A stretch of 64,000 nt of DNA from Cololabis saira (taxonomy: Eukaryota; Chordata; Actinopteri; Beloniformes; Belonidae), in assembly GCF_033807715.1 (NCBI RefSeq), contig NC_084591.1:49529415-49593414 (forward strand), in the 5' to 3' direction. The notes under the pieces were generated by a model. The model worked only from the letters and a program-made list of their open reading frames with translations. It was not told the origin of the DNA and searched no databases. The stretch's first letter is position 1, and every line of letters begins with the position of its first letter. Below are positions 38,937 through 50,458 of this stretch, piece by piece. The position numbers and the translations under genes were made by a program.

Positions 38937-39095
38937 GTGTTTTCTCCCTTCCCCTTAGGAGATCTTTCACCTCCTACCAGGCCATTGCCTTAAATAAGAA
39001 TGTATTCTTAGCAATTCTTGCCTGGTAAAATAAAGGTTTACTACTACTACTACTACAGAAAGACTTTCAGTTTGAGCAACTGGAAAACATCTAAA

Positions 39096-39273
39096 ATGGG
39101 AAAGAGCTGTTGTGCAATCGACTGTACTCATAGATTTAGTAAGAAATCAGAGTTATTGTTTTAAAGACTGAAGAAAAATAAGCTTAAGAGAGACAAATGG
39201 ATCGCTGCAATTCACAGAAACAACTGGATTCCAGGCACCAAAACGTGGATTTGTGGTTCCCATTTTGTATCAG
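39096..39273 (+). pseudogene. THAP-domain transposase remnant
   Basis: A plus-strand frame starts ATG at 39096 and reads MGKSCCAIDCTHRFSKKSEL, then hits TAA at codon 23, and continues in frame as KRDKWIAAIHRNNWIPG and TWICGSHFVS before a GTAATG donor-like site. The C-x4-C .. W .. C-x2-H spacing is that of a THAP zinc finger, as in P-element-like transposons. The stop breaks it. It lies antisense in the I-J intron and is joined downstream by an inverted copy of the 43/45-bp repeat from 9182. Confidence 0.75.
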
Positions 39274-39489
39274 GTAATGTTGGATTTTTGGGTAGCTAAC
39301 GTTAAACGGTCAAATCATAAAGTTCGGTGTCGTCATCACTTTAATTTCTACAACATATCCTGCCTTGAGGTCGGACCAAGCGTCAATACTTTTGTAAGCC
39401 TTCAAGCTTTGCTTCGTGTATTTCCCCGGCGTAGAAATTAAGTACATATAAATATCAGGAAACTGGATTCATGGCCAAATATGAATGTC

Positions 39490-39710
39490 CGTGACCACTG
39501 GTTCTTGGTAACTGTACCAAATATTAATGTCCATGGACCACTGGTTCTTGGTAACTGTACCAAATATTAATGTCCATGGACCACTGGTTCTTGGGGTAAC
39601 TGTACGGGTCACTGTCAAGTCCAACTGCCTTTAATTTAAGCCGATAATCGTCTGTTCTTCTCCAGTAGTTGCTGATGTTTTTGCCACTCAGTGCCAGTAA
39701 GGGTTCTGGT
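39490..39710 (-). repeat. Inverted copy of the 43/45-bp repeat and its flank
   Basis: About two and a half units (TGTCCATGGACCACTGGTTC and TTGGTAACTG) are followed by the reverse complement of the 9080-9182 flank (GGGTCACTGTCAAGTCCAAC). It lies between the THAP remnant and exon I, which supports a common mobile element. Confidence 0.82.
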
Positions 39711-39841
39711 CCAGTGGGGAAGTGACGTCAATGCAGACTCTCTATTCCTGCACTGAGGGGAGGAGGCTCTGTACTGTACGTGCCGTGTGCAGCAGTGAGT
39801 CTGGTTTATCTGGAGGAATGTGCCTGGTGTGTGTGGTTTAC

Positions 39842-40381
39842 CTGGATGGAGACCTTGGAGTCGAACACCTCCTGGCAGAGCGTGCAGTGGTACAGGACGA
39901 AGGTGTGCATGTCCAGCAGGTGTTTCTGCAGGTCGTCCACCGAGGAGAACTGCTTATCGCAGCTCTCACACACGTACTGCGTGGAGGTGGTGGTGTAGTG
40001 CACCGTCAGGTGCTGCAGCAATGCCTCCTGGGACTCAAAGTCCTCCTTGTTGCACTGCGGGCAGGACTGGCGCCGCAGCAGCATCTCCAGGTGGGACTTC
40101 AGGTGCGCCTGGAAACCCTCAAAACTGGAGAAGCGCAGGTCACACTGGTTGCAGGGATAGTCCCCGTTGCTGCCCATGGACGGGGTGGAGTCTCCTCCCA
40201 GCCGGTGTCTCTTGGGAGAAGAGATCTCCACGTCGGAGGACGCCGGGCTGAGCTCCGCCACCTTGGCCTGACGCTTGTTGTTGGCCAGCGGGATGTTCTT
40301 GTGGTTCTCCTTGATGTGCTTGGTGAGCTTGAGGAGCGAGCCGAAGATGGGAGAGTTGGTGCAGTACGGGCAGGAGTAAAC
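39842..40381 (-). CDS. znf423: znf423 exon I: five fingers and a nuclear-signal-like linker
   Basis: The 540-bp exon (180 codons) reads [20 protein letters not shown] and carries fingers CPYC .. H, CNQC .. H, CPQC .. H, CESC .. H and the Cys pair of CTLC, whose His pair is in exon J. Between the first and second fingers is [14 protein letters not shown], a short basic stretch that could be a nuclear signal. Acceptor GTGTCCAG|GTTTAC, donor ATCCAG|GTAAACC; phase 0 in and out. This is the most conserved block against ZNF423. Confidence 0.96.
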
Positions 40382-40771
40382 CTGGACACGGACAGGAAAG
40401 TTTACTTTTTAACATTACTGGGCCGTGAATATATACTGTTAGTCCTTGTAAAATGAAAAAGAAGCAGGAAAAGACATGTATGAAGGAGAAAGAGACACAG
40501 CAAGACTTTGTATTTGAATTGTAACCACACCCACGACCCTGCAAGCTCACAGAAAAACTAAATAACTGATGAACACACATTCAAAATCATTTACATCCCA
40601 ATTTTATTTGGTATTAACGATTTATTTGTTTTTTTTTGCTTCAAAATCATTAGGTTATTTGATTTGCTTTGATTTTGACTATATTTATATATACATATAA
40701 TTGAGTATTATAACACTGTATTGAACAGTTATTGAAACGCGTCTTGTTATATGTAAGAATGTATATATGCT

Positions 40772-40897
<126 letters not shown>

Positions 40898-41339
40898 GTA
40901 TTCTGTTTTTTCACTTTTTTGTATGCTTTTTTATCATGCATGCTCGAAATAAAATCTTTAAATCAAATCAAATCAAATAATATCCAGCATGCTCAGCAGG
41001 GCGATGCTGCTGCAGTCAATAGCTGATCAATCAATCAATGCATCCCTCATAAAAGCTGGCGTTGACATGTTACTCATGAGCAGAGAGGATTTCCTCTGGT
41101 CATTATGTCTTTTTGGCTTTTAAAGCACGTGCAGAAAATGAGTTGCTGAGTTTCTACATCTGAAAGCGCATCATCAAAATAAGGAAGCATAGTGGAGAAC
41201 AGGAGAGCAACTGGTATGCAGTTTACTTCTGGTTTTTGGTAGCATAAAAGTATTGATAACCAGCATTGATCAATAACTAAGAAAGATCAAAATGGGGTTC
41301 TATCAACTCAGGTTGACTCTTGTTTCCAGTAGAACACGA

Positions 41340-42086
41340 CCTGTGAGTAAAGGTGGGGAGTAACGAGTTACATTTACTCCATTACATACTTGAGTAAGTT
41401 TAGGGAAATGTTGTACTTTTAGGAGTAGTTTTGAATCACTATACTTTTTACTTTTACTTGAGTAGATTTGTGAAGAAGAAACTGTTCCTCTTACTCCGCT
41501 ACATTAGGCTACGTTGAGCTGTTACTTTTCTTTTATCCCTTTTATCCACGTACGCGTCAATCTCATGACATCACTGGGTGATTCTTTGGGGAAAATGTTA
41601 GTTTTTGCATGTTTTGTCACATTTACACAGACTCAAACACACACAGAGTTTCTATGAGTTCATGTTTGTTCTAGTTCTGCTGGTTAAAAAAGAAAAGTAC
41701 AAAGGCTGGAAATTTAGTGCTACTTGTGCTTCATTTATTTTTTTATTCTGTTATTATTTTATTATTTATTAAAGTACTTGAATTTACTTTAAGATTATTT
41801 TAATTTAAGCTATTTTTTATTTAAATTTATTTTATTGATTTAATTTGCCTGAAGATGATTATTTTGTACTTTTGTCTGTTTGAATGGTTGTGTTAAAAAA
41901 ATAAATCAGACGTTACTCAACAGTTACTCAGTACTTGAGTAGTTTTTTCACCAAGTACTTTTTTACTTTTACTCAAGTAATTATTTGGATGACTATTTTT
42001 ACTTCTACTTGAGTCATATTAATCTGAAGTAACAGTACTTTTACTTGAGTACAGTTTTTGACTCCTCTAGCAGCTCTGCCTGTGAG
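41340..42086. mobile_element. hAT-like element, inverted copy of 1736-2495
   Basis: The body is 41348-42078. The right end reads inward CAGAGCTGCTAGAGG, and the AGTAAAAGTACT-rich core is the reverse complement of the copy at 1736. CCTGTGAG flanks it at 41340-41347 and 42079-42086, a perfect 8-bp duplication. Confidence 0.87.
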
Positions 42087-42323
42087 TAAAGGTCTTACAC
42101 CGTTTACCGTCAGTAACTAATGATTCATTTATCATAAACTCGGCACAGGTGAGAAATCATGGAATAATCAAAGTTCCTTTCTTACATGATTCAAACTGCA
42201 TAATTAAATAAGAAGCAGCGTAAACGCTAATCAGCTCAACATCTAATTAACAAGCTACATTTAGTTCCATTATTTCTCATGATAATTACATTGAAATTCT
42301 CCTTTTTAAATGTTTCCTCTCAC

Positions 42324-42505
42324 CTCCATGAAGGACTGGGATGCGGCCTGCAGGACGGGGGACTCCAGCTTGGCCACGGCTCCCCCGGACGCAGCGCTGC
42401 CCCCGGTGGCCGAGGGGCAGTGCGTCTGCTGGATGTGCTCCGTCAGGGACGACTCCGTCAGGAAACCCATGGAGCACTGGTTGCAGAAGAACGCGTGGTT
42501 CCCCT
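42324..42505 (-). CDS. znf423: znf423 exon H: one C2H2 finger
   Basis: The 182-bp exon reads (E)[18 protein letters not shown] then HIQQTH, one complete finger, followed by a small Ala/Gly/Ser linker and [15 protein letters not shown]. Acceptor CTGTTTAG|AGGGGAAC, donor ATGGAG|GTGAGAGG; phase 1 in, 0 out. Confidence 0.95.
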
Positions 42506-42514
42506 CTAAACAGA

Positions 42515-42850
42515 AATGAGATTAACAGTTACTGGTGCTGCTCTCAACGCGGTTAGAAAAATCACACTGTTGCTTCCAAACTACATTCAGGATTTGTTCC
42601 AAATAAAAGAAACCGGCTATGACCTGAGGGGGAAACTCATGTTTGAGACGACGACAGCAACAACTAATATTAAAAAGAGATGGACATCAGTTAAGGCTAG
42701 AGAAATATGGAATAGTTGTGACGACCTAAAAACGTGCAGTTCTATCTTCAAGTTTAAGGAAATGTATAAAGAAAATACTGTAAATAAATATAAAACACTA
42801 TAATTATAAAGTAAATTATCAAAAACATTCTAGAATGTGAAACGTCAATT
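42515..42850 (+). mobile_element. LINE C-terminal fragment in the G-H intron
   Basis: The plus strand reads LLPNYIQDLFQIKETGYDLR and later WTSVKAREIWNSCDDLK, matching the style of the C-terminus of Rex1/RTE-like LINE proteins (YDLRG .. WN .. FK). It fills much of the 621-bp intron and is antisense to znf423. Confidence 0.65.
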
Positions 42851-43126
42851 TTATTTTTGTCTCATTTATTTTTGTCTTCTTTATGTTTTGTTTGTTTCCA
42901 CGGAGTAATACTAATGTCTCATATTTAAGCTGATCATAAGATAAAAAGCGTAGGCACTATAAACTACGGCTTCAGCTACACCTTTTCGGCAAAAGAAATG
43001 TTTTGACATGACTGCATGTAAACGTAGAAAATCTAAATGTTGCAAAAACAGATTTGTGTGTGTGTTTGTTTTTTCCAATCTGCAGGAGTGTGTGTGGTCC
43101 TGGAGGAAGGTTTGACCCCCACCCAC

Positions 43127-43519
43127 CTAGCGTGGTGGATCCGGCCATCATGCCCCCGGGGAGGCAGTGGGACACCCGGATGTGCTCCTGCAGGGAGTTG
43201 ATGTCCCCGAACATGTCGGGGCAGTAGTTGCAGTGGAAGGCCGTGACGTTGGTGAACTGCAGCAGGGGGAAGGCTGCGGAGACCGTGCCCCCCGAGCCCC
43301 CCGTACCCCCTGAGCCCCCGCTGGCCCGGTGGGCCTTGCGGACGTGCTCGTTGAGGTTGTAGAGCGTGGGCAGCGTCTCCAGGCACAGCTGGCAGGTGTG
43401 GCTCTGCTGGGGCTTGTCTGCGTGGATGGTCTTCAGGTGGATCTCCAGCACGGCCAGGCTGGTGAAGTCTCTCTTGGAGCAGTACGGGCACGAGTACGGG
43501 ACCTTCCCCCAGTGGACTC
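43127..43519 (-). CDS. znf423: znf423 exon G: three C2H2 fingers
   Basis: The 393-bp exon begins (G)[18 protein letters not shown] and contains fingers CPYC .. HLKTIH, CQLC .. HVRKAH and CNYC .. HIRVSH. Between fingers two and three lies a Gly/Ser/Thr run ([13 protein letters not shown]), longer than in mammals. Acceptor CCCGACAG|GAGTCC, donor ACGCTAG|GTGGGTGG; phase 1 in, 1 out. Confidence 0.95.
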
Positions 43520-43589
43520 CTGTCGGGACACACGGCTCAGTCACAAACAAACTAGCTCCCCTTCTCATTAAATATTATCCGTCCATAAA

Positions 43590-44095
43590 ATTTACATTTT
43601 TCAAACATGTTGATTTATGTTCAAATTTAAAAATTATATACAAGATCTTCCTTCTTCTTTTCATCATTTCTTTTGTGTTAATTCCAATATTCATTCTTAT
43701 TTCACAAGGCACAAAGATGATTTTAATTTACCGTTTTGTAGAACATGTAAACATCAATCTTTCCCCACTTGTGGAATCCACTCAATAAATCTCTTAAATC
43801 ATCACCATCCTTGCCAATATTCAAAAAACATTTAAAGAACTTTCTTATTGTTTCATCTTTGTAGTGTTTATTATTTAATCTGAGTTACATTTTCTTTTGT
43901 GTGTTTTGTTTTTTTACTCCCCCTTGTGTAGCTTTTGTTGTGTTTTTTATTCATATAAGGAAAGGATTCTATAGAAGCCACCAGGCTTCTTCCTTTCCTT
44001 GCATGTTATTTCAATGTTTTTACATTTTTTGTTCAATTTGTCTTATATTGCTAAATAAATAAATAAACTAAACTAAACAGAACAATACCCACTTC
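43590..44095 (+). mobile_element. LINE 3' fragment in the F-G intron
   Basis: The plus strand contains INLLNHHHPCQ and HSYFTRHKDDFNLPFCRTCK, which resembles the end of a LINE ORF2 (HSY.TR .. LP.CRT). Frameshifts break it. It ends in an AATAAATAAATAAAC tail near 44075. Confidence 0.6.
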
Positions 44096-44102
44096 AATGT
44101 TG

Positions 44103-45629
44103 GATCAAGACTAGGCCTGTGTTGAAAAGATCGATTTTCCGATTCTAAATCGATTCTCATGTTAATTCCTAAAAATCGATTCTTATGTCTAAAGATCGAT
44201 TTTATTTATTTATTTTTTTTCATCATTACATTACGAATTTTGGTATTTTTTTGTTTATGCCCAAAAAAGGAATGTTTTGTTGGACATGAGAATAACTGGT
44301 GCCATGTTTTTGCCTTTAAATATGTTTAAAGGTATGAAAACATTAAAGTTTTAGGTTATAATTGCATAAATTGTCTATATTTTCTTTGCTTCATATACTG
44401 TCTTGGGGTTACATTTGCTTATACCACGGTCTGTGAGAATACTCTATTCTGATTGGCTGGCAGGTGTACATTAAAAGTGATAACTGCACCTAGAAAACAA
44501 GTTTGGTCAAATTGCCTGATAACTAATAACTAATATCATTGAGCTGGATCAACTGCCAGGTGGTAACCACGGCAACGGAGATTCAGGTGGTAACCACGGC
44601 AACGGAGATTCAGGTGGTAACCACTGCAACGGAGATTCAGAGAAGAAGAGCACTGACCGGGATGCAGAAGAGGAGAGAAAAGAAACTAGCCGAGCGCAGC
44701 TGAGCGGACTAGAATATCTCCCGTTACCAAGGAAACTGAGTTATGGCTTGTTAAAAAACTCTGTAACTTACCAGGTTCCAACGGCTGCGGACGAGAGATT
44801 AAAAAGTCGCTCAGCCCTGGCTTGTTATAAAACTAATGATTTACACTGAAAACACATTAAAATGAATAACTGATTTAATATTTATGTTTTTTGGTAAGCG
44901 ACCGTGGTATAACCGGGATAATGCACTTCCAGGTGACATTAACAGAAATATATGGACTCGCGAAGGCAAACAGTCCTCCGCTTCGCGGCTGACGGTTCAC
45001 GCCCCCGTGTCGTCCATATATTCATGATAATGGACACCTCGTCGGGCATTATCCCTTACATAAAATGCTAAAAACCAAATTCTCATAAATGGGAAAAAAT
45101 GAAAGCGATTACATCCGTCTCTGTTTCCTCCATGGATCTGTTTGATGATTCTGACCCACACGATGTTTCCTAAAGCAGTTCTATCAGCATTCTGGGAGCC
45201 AACACTAGTTGCCAATACTTGCTGTTGAATCTCAATATAATACTAGTATTAATATGTTGCAGAACTACATTCATATCATTCATGCAACAGCTGAAGTAAT
45301 AACACTTAGCTGGGAGGGAATTCATACACATCCTGCACTTGGTCACTAGTTTTTGATATTTAGCATGGTTGTAGTTATGGACATCAGGTTTTCAAAAACC
45401 ACCGCAAACAAATTGGGACGGCCCCCTAGTGGCCCAGACGGCTCTGTCAATAACTAAAATATCAAAAACTGGTCACCAAGTGCACAATCTTTATGATTTT
45501 TGACATATTCACTCCCCCAAATCGATATCGGAATCGAATCGGATTGAATCAAATAAGATAACTGATTCTGAATCTTAAGAATGGGAATGGATTGTTGACA
45601 TGTGAATGTCTCCCCAGCCCTGATCAAGC
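44103..45629. mobile_element. hAT-like element ending close to exon F
   Basis: The body is 44111-45621 (about 1.5 kb), with ends CTAGGCCTGTGTTG and CCCCAGCCCT. ATCGATTTT motifs near the left and AATCGATATCGGAATCG near the right form subterminal inverted repeats. GATCAAGA and GATCAAGC flank it, an 8-bp duplication with one mismatch. Its right end is 55 bp from exon F on the donor side. Confidence 0.7.
44553..44642. repeat. 27-bp triplication with X-box-like sites
   Basis: Three units of CAGGTGGTAACCACGGCAAC plus GGAGATT. GTAACCACGGCAAC fits the RFX X-box consensus in the first two units; the third has one change (ACTGCAAC). It lies inside the hAT-like element. Confidence 0.8.
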
Positions 45630-45676
45630 CCCTTATGTCCCGTGTTCTCCTGCAGATGAAGGACAGATCTGTCCAC

Positions 45677-45954
45677 CTGGATGTCCGAGGGAGACTCCGA
45701 TGTCCTCGCCGCTGTCGGTCCCTCGTCTGCGTCCCCGCTCTCCCCCCTGGCTGTGTTTCAGCGTGGAGTCGGGCGTGGAGCCTCGCTCCAGGCTGGCGCT
45801 GGAGTCGGGCGTGGCCGAGCTCATGGAGGCCACGCTGCCCAGCGCCGGGTCGGGGCTGGCCGCGCTGTGGTTGGACGAGTCCGGCTGGCGGTGACTGTCC
45901 AGGTGGCAGTAGACGTCCTCCACGGAGGAAAACTGTTCAGAACACACCGGGCAT
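45677..45954 (-). CDS. znf423: znf423 exon F: one finger and Ser/Pro-rich linker
   Basis: The 278-bp exon begins [17 protein letters not shown] (one finger ending HLDSH), then [15 protein letters not shown] and a long Ser/Thr-rich linker with [12 protein letters not shown], ending SLGHPG. Acceptor GTCCCCAG|ATGCCC, donor CATCCAG|GTGGACAG; phase 2 in, 1 out. The linker is conserved with ZNF423, and the C-terminal basic/Gly part is divergent. The donor (GTGGAC) is weaker than others but phase and sequence support it. Confidence 0.9.
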
Positions 45955-46054
45955 CTGGGGACACGAGACAAGACAGGTCAGGGGACACGGAGACAAGACA
46001 GGTCAGGGGACAGGGAGAGACAAGACAGGTCAGGGCCCGACTCCAGCATTCCAC

Positions 46055-47385
46055 CTTAAAGTCCGTGTTCCAGACCAGATATCAGCACCACTCTAGGTGA
46101 CCAAACGTACTTGTGATTTTTGAAAAGATCCATGTCTATAGATGATATTCTGGTATGATAACCTTCCTGAGTGGCAGCTGGATCATAGTTATCAGCTCAT
46201 GAAGTTAAAACCCCCTTCAGGTTCATTGATGATTCTAAATTGGGTGTATTATACATTTCCTGAATCCTTATGGTCCTGTGAGTATTCCAGTTTTTGTATT
46301 TATTTTTTTTGTATTTTGTGTCTCTAATGTTGTTTATAAAACTAAGCTGGTTCTTTATCTCATCGTTATGTCCTTTATGTTGTGTATTTGCATGATAAAC
46401 ACCAGTTTGTGACATTAGTGGCTGTTTCCCAGTTCCATAGGAGCCTAATGATGCTCTTCTAGTTTAAGGCTCACAATGACCTGTAACAATGTTATATTAT
46501 GGGGTGTATTATACATTTCCTGAATCCTTATGGTCCTGTGAGTATTCCAGTTTTTGTATTTTGTGTCTCTGTTATTCCTAGATGACACAGGAATAAAAGA
46601 TAGTATATCATTTAGGCGAAATTGTGCAAAAATGTGTGTTGTTTATAGTTATAGTGTTGTATGTATATAGTGAAGACCTTGGAGAAGTTGGAAGCTCGGC
46701 TTGGCGGAAATTGATCACAAATTCGTCTGTTTGGAGTCGCCATTGATGAACCAGAGACTGAAGGCAGATGGAAAATTACTGAGGCTGCCTGTTCTTGCAA
46801 TATAATTGTTGATTCTATAATCTGACCTTGACAGGGCAGTTTGGCCGATCGCTCTGGTCACAATCTTCCTGGTGGAATGAAAACAAGGGACTCTGCCCCA
46901 CTAACCCTCCCCCTCTCCAGGAACATCTGTGGACCTGTTTCAGAACTGTACCGAGCCGTCTGATAACATCAAGGACATTGGCTGAGGAGCAGCTCTGGGG
47001 CAAAGTTCACAGACTCATCGCTTCACATACATTTACTGATAACCACACCTCGCTCAACTCAACGCCTTCCTCGGCTCCCCCCTCTTATCAGCCCCCCCCA
47101 ACAGTCTGCGGGTTTCGAGCGCCACAAAGCCCTCAGTTGGATGTACTGTGCCGGGACAGATTTCCTGTACATGAGTCTAAACCAGGATATGCAGCAGCAT
47201 CTAAAATGGAATTTTCTGAACTTCATGAGCTGATAACTCTGATCCAGCTGCCACTCAGGAAGGTTATCATACCAAAATATCTATAGACATGGATATTTTC
47301 AAAAATCATAAGTAAGTTTAGTCACCTTGAGTGGTGCTGACAAGTGAAGTTTTGGGCTCTGGCCCCTGGACTATTAATGTAAATC
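46055..47385. mobile_element. Element with long (about 150-bp) terminal inverted repeats
   Basis: Left arm 46060-46212 (CAGCACCACTCTAGGTGACC .. CAGCTCATGAAGTT) is matched in reverse by 47218-47345 (AACTTCATGAGCTGATAACT .. CACCTTGAGTGGTGCTGA). The interior has no convincing gene. An opposite-orientation copy with part of the interior deleted lies at 56860-57475, upstream of exons B-E. Exact tips were not fixed. Confidence 0.7.
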
Positions 47386-47406
47386 TGTGGGTTGACTGCT
47401 TGTTCA

Positions 47407-50030
47407 ACAGTACTTGTGTTTGCGGTTGGTGTGCTGGGTCTCTATATGCGTGAGGAAGGAAGGAAGGAAGGAAGGAAGGAAGGAAGGAAGGAAGGAAGGA
47501 AGGAAGGAAGGAAGGAAGGAAGGAAGGAAGGAAGGAAGGAAGGAAGGAAGGAAGGGAGGGCAGTACTTGTGTTTGCGGTTGGCGTGCTGGGTCTCTATAT
47601 GCGTGAGGAAGGAAGGAAGGAAGGAAGGAAGGAAGGAAGGAAGGAAGGAAGGAAGGAAGGAAGGAAGGAAGGAGGTAAGGAAGGAAGGAAGGAAGGAAGG
47701 AAGGAAGGAAGGAAGGAAGGAAGGAAGGAAGGAAGGAAGGAAGGAAGGAAGGAGGTAAGGAAGGAAGGAAGGAAGGAGGTAAGAAGGAAGGAAGGAAGGA
47801 AGGAAGGAAGGAAGGAAGGAAGGAAGGAAGGAAGGAAGGAAGGAAGGAAGGAGGGCAGTACTTGTGTTTGCGGTTGGCGTGCTGGGTCTCTATATGCGTG
47901 AGGAAGGAAGGAAGGAAGGAAGGAAGGAAGGAAGGAAGGAAGGAGGTAAGGAAGGAAGGAAGGAAGGAAGGAAGGAAGGAAGGAAGGAAGGAAGGAAGGA
48001 AGGAAGGAAGGAAGGAAGGAAGGAAGGAGGTAAGGAAGGAAGGAAGGAAGGAAGGAAGGAAGGAAGGAAGGAAGGAAGGAAGGAAGGAAGGAAGGAAGGA
48101 GGTAAGGAAGGAAGGAAGGAAGGAAGGAAGGAAGGAAGGAAGGAAGGAAGGAAGGAAGGAAGGAAGGAGGTAAGGAAGGAAGGAAGGAAGGAGGTAAGGA
48201 AGGAAGGAAGGAAGGAAGGAAGGAAGGAAGGAAGGAAGGAAGGAAGGAAGGAAGGAAGGAAGGAAGGAAGAAGGAAGGAGGGCAGTACTTGTGTTGCGGT
48301 TGGCGTGCTGGGTCTCTATATGCGTGAGGAAGGAAGGAAGGAAGGAAGGAAGGAAGGAAGGAAGAAGGAAGGAGGTAAGGAAGGAAGGAAGGAAGGAAGG
48401 AAGGAGGTAAGGAAGGAAGGAAGGAAGGAAGGAAGGAAGGAAGGAAGGAAGGAAGGAAGGAAGGAAGGAGGTAAGGGAAGGAAGGAAGGAAGGAAGGAAG
48501 GAAGGAAGGAAGGAAGGAAGGAAGGAGGTAAGGAAGGAAGGAAGGAAGGAAGGAAGGAAGGAAGGAAGGAAGGAAGGAGGTAAGGAAGAAGGAAGGAAGG
48601 AAGGAAGGAGGTAAGGAAGGAGGTAAGGAAGGAGGGCAGTACTTGTGTTTGCGGTTGGCGTGCTGGGTCTCTATATGCGTGAGGAAGGAAGGAAGGAAGG
48701 AAGGAAGGAAGGAAGGAAGGAGGTAAGGAAGGAAGGAAGGAAGGAAGGAAGGAAGGAAGGAAGGAAGGAAGGAAGGAAGGAAGGAAGGAAGGAGGTAAGG
48801 AAGGAAGGAAGGAAGGAAGGAAGGAAGGAAGGAAGGAAGGAAGGAAGGAAGGAAGGAAGGAAGGAAGGAGGTAAGGAAGGAAGGGAAGGAAGGAAGGAAG
48901 GAAGGAAGGAAGGAAGGGAAGGAAGGAAGGAGGTAAGGAAGGAAGGAAGGAAGGAGGTAAGGAAGGAAGGAAGGAAGGAAGGAAGGAAGGAAGGAAGGAA
49001 GGAAGGAAGGAGGGCAGTACTTGTGTTTGCGGTTGGCGTGCTGGGTCTCTATATGCGTGAGGAAGGGAAGGAAGGAAGGAAGGAAGGAAGGAAGGAAGGA
49101 AGGAAGGAGGTAAGGAAGGAAGGAAGGAAGGAAGGAAGGAAGGAGGTAAGGAAGGAAGGAAGGAAGGAAGGAAGGAAGGAAGGAAGGTAGGAAGGAAGGA
49201 GGTAAGGAAGGAAGGAAGGAAGGAAGGAAGGAAGGAAGGAAGGAAGGAAGGAAGGAAGGAGGTAAGGAAGGAAGGAAGGAAGGAAGGAAGGAAGGAAGGA
49301 AGGAAGGAAGGAAGGAGGAAGGAGGTAAGGAAGGAAGGAAGGAAGGAAGGAAGGAGTAGGAAGGAGGAGGAAGGAGGTAGTAAGGAGGAGAGGGTAAGGA
49401 AGGAGGTAAGGAAGAAGGAGGTAAGGAAGGTGGTAAGGAAGGAGGTAAGGAAGGAGGTAAGGAAGGAGGTAAGGAAGGAGGTAAGGAAGGAAGGAGGTAA
49501 GGAAGGAGGTAAGGAAGGAGGTAAGGAAGGAGGTAAGGAAGGAGGGCAGTACTTGTGTTTGCGGTGGGCGTGCTGCGTCTCGATGTGCGTGAGGAAGGAA
49601 GGAAGGAAGGAAGGAAGGAAGGAAGGAAGGAAGGAAGGAAGGAAGGAGGTAAGGAAGGAGGTAAGGAAGGAGGGTAAGGAAGGAGGTAAGGAAGGAGGGC
49701 TAGTACTTGTGTTTGCGGTGGGCGTGCTGCGTCTCGATGTGCGTGAGGAAGGAAGGAAGTGAGGAAGGAGGTAAGGAAGGAGGTAAGGAAGGAGGTAAGG
49801 AAGGAGGTAAGGAAGGAAGGAGGTAAGGAAGGAGGTAAGGAAGGAGGTAAGGAAGGAGGTAAGGAAGGAGGTAAGGAAGGAGGTAAGGAAGGAGGTAAGG
49901 AAGGAAGGAAGGAAGGAAGGAAGGAAAGAGGTAAGGAAGGAGGTAAGGAAGGGAGGTAAGGAAGGAGGTAAGGAAGGAGGTAAGGAAGGAGGTAAGGAAG
50001 GAGGTAAGGAAGGAGGTAAGGAAGGAGGGC
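47407..50030. repeat. GGAA/GGTAAGGAAGGA array carrying copies of the exon E end
   Basis: GGAA tracts alternate with GGTAAG-containing 12-bp units (GGAGGTAAGGAA). Eight inserts of about 47 bp are seen, near 47407, 47561, 47856, 48283, 48637, 49015, 49547 and 49700. Each reads CAGTACTTGTGTTTGCGG .. GCGTGAG on the plus strand. On the minus strand this is the last 40-odd bases of exon E followed by its donor (CACAA|GTACTG). The six distal copies share a GTTGG and CTATATG variant; the two nearest the exon share the exon's own GTGGG and CGATGTG variant. The array fills most of the E-F intron. Confidence 0.93.
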
Positions 50031-50035
50031 AGTAC

Positions 50036-50301
50036 TTGTGTTTGCGGTGGGCGTGCTGCGTCTCGATGTGCGTGAGCAGCGAGGCCTCGTCCAGGAACAC
50101 CTCCGGGCAGTGGATGCACTGCAGGTCGGCCCGGTCCGACAGCTGGGGGTGTCGGGTCAGCACGTGCTTCTCCAGCTCGTCCGTCTGGCTGAACGTCTCC
50201 TCGCAGTAATCACACATGTACAGGTCCTCCTCCTCCCCTCCCTTCTTCCCTCCTTCCCTCTCGCTCCGCAGAGCCAGATGTTCTCTGTTCTTGCGGTGAG
50301 C
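50036..50301 (-). CDS. znf423: znf423 exon E (copy 1): two fingers
   Basis: The 266-bp exon begins [20 protein letters not shown], supplying the last His of the exon D finger, and then encodes two fingers: [17 protein letters not shown] .. H and [17 protein letters not shown] .. H. It ends QHAHRKHK split by the donor CACAA|GTACTG. Acceptor CCATCTCAG|GCTCAC. Phase 0 in, 2 out; the frame joins exon F as HKCPVC. Copy 1 is intact; the copy across the gap (54702-54998) is scrambled. Confidence 0.94.
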
Positions 50302-50458
50302 CTGAGATGGCCAAAGCAGAAAGTAGGTAAACAGTGAAATCATCGTCAGAAGAAAGGGTGATTTATTTGCCTTGGTTTACGAGTAACGTTGGGAGCAATA
50401 ATCACAGGAGAAGCAGAGATAAAGCAGAGTAATAACACAGTGAGTTAAACGGCTTTAC

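Noticed and set aside
49430..50030. GGTAAG repeats as functional plus-strand splice donors
   Set aside because: The only gene here is on the minus strand, and the motif is part of a 12-bp repeat.
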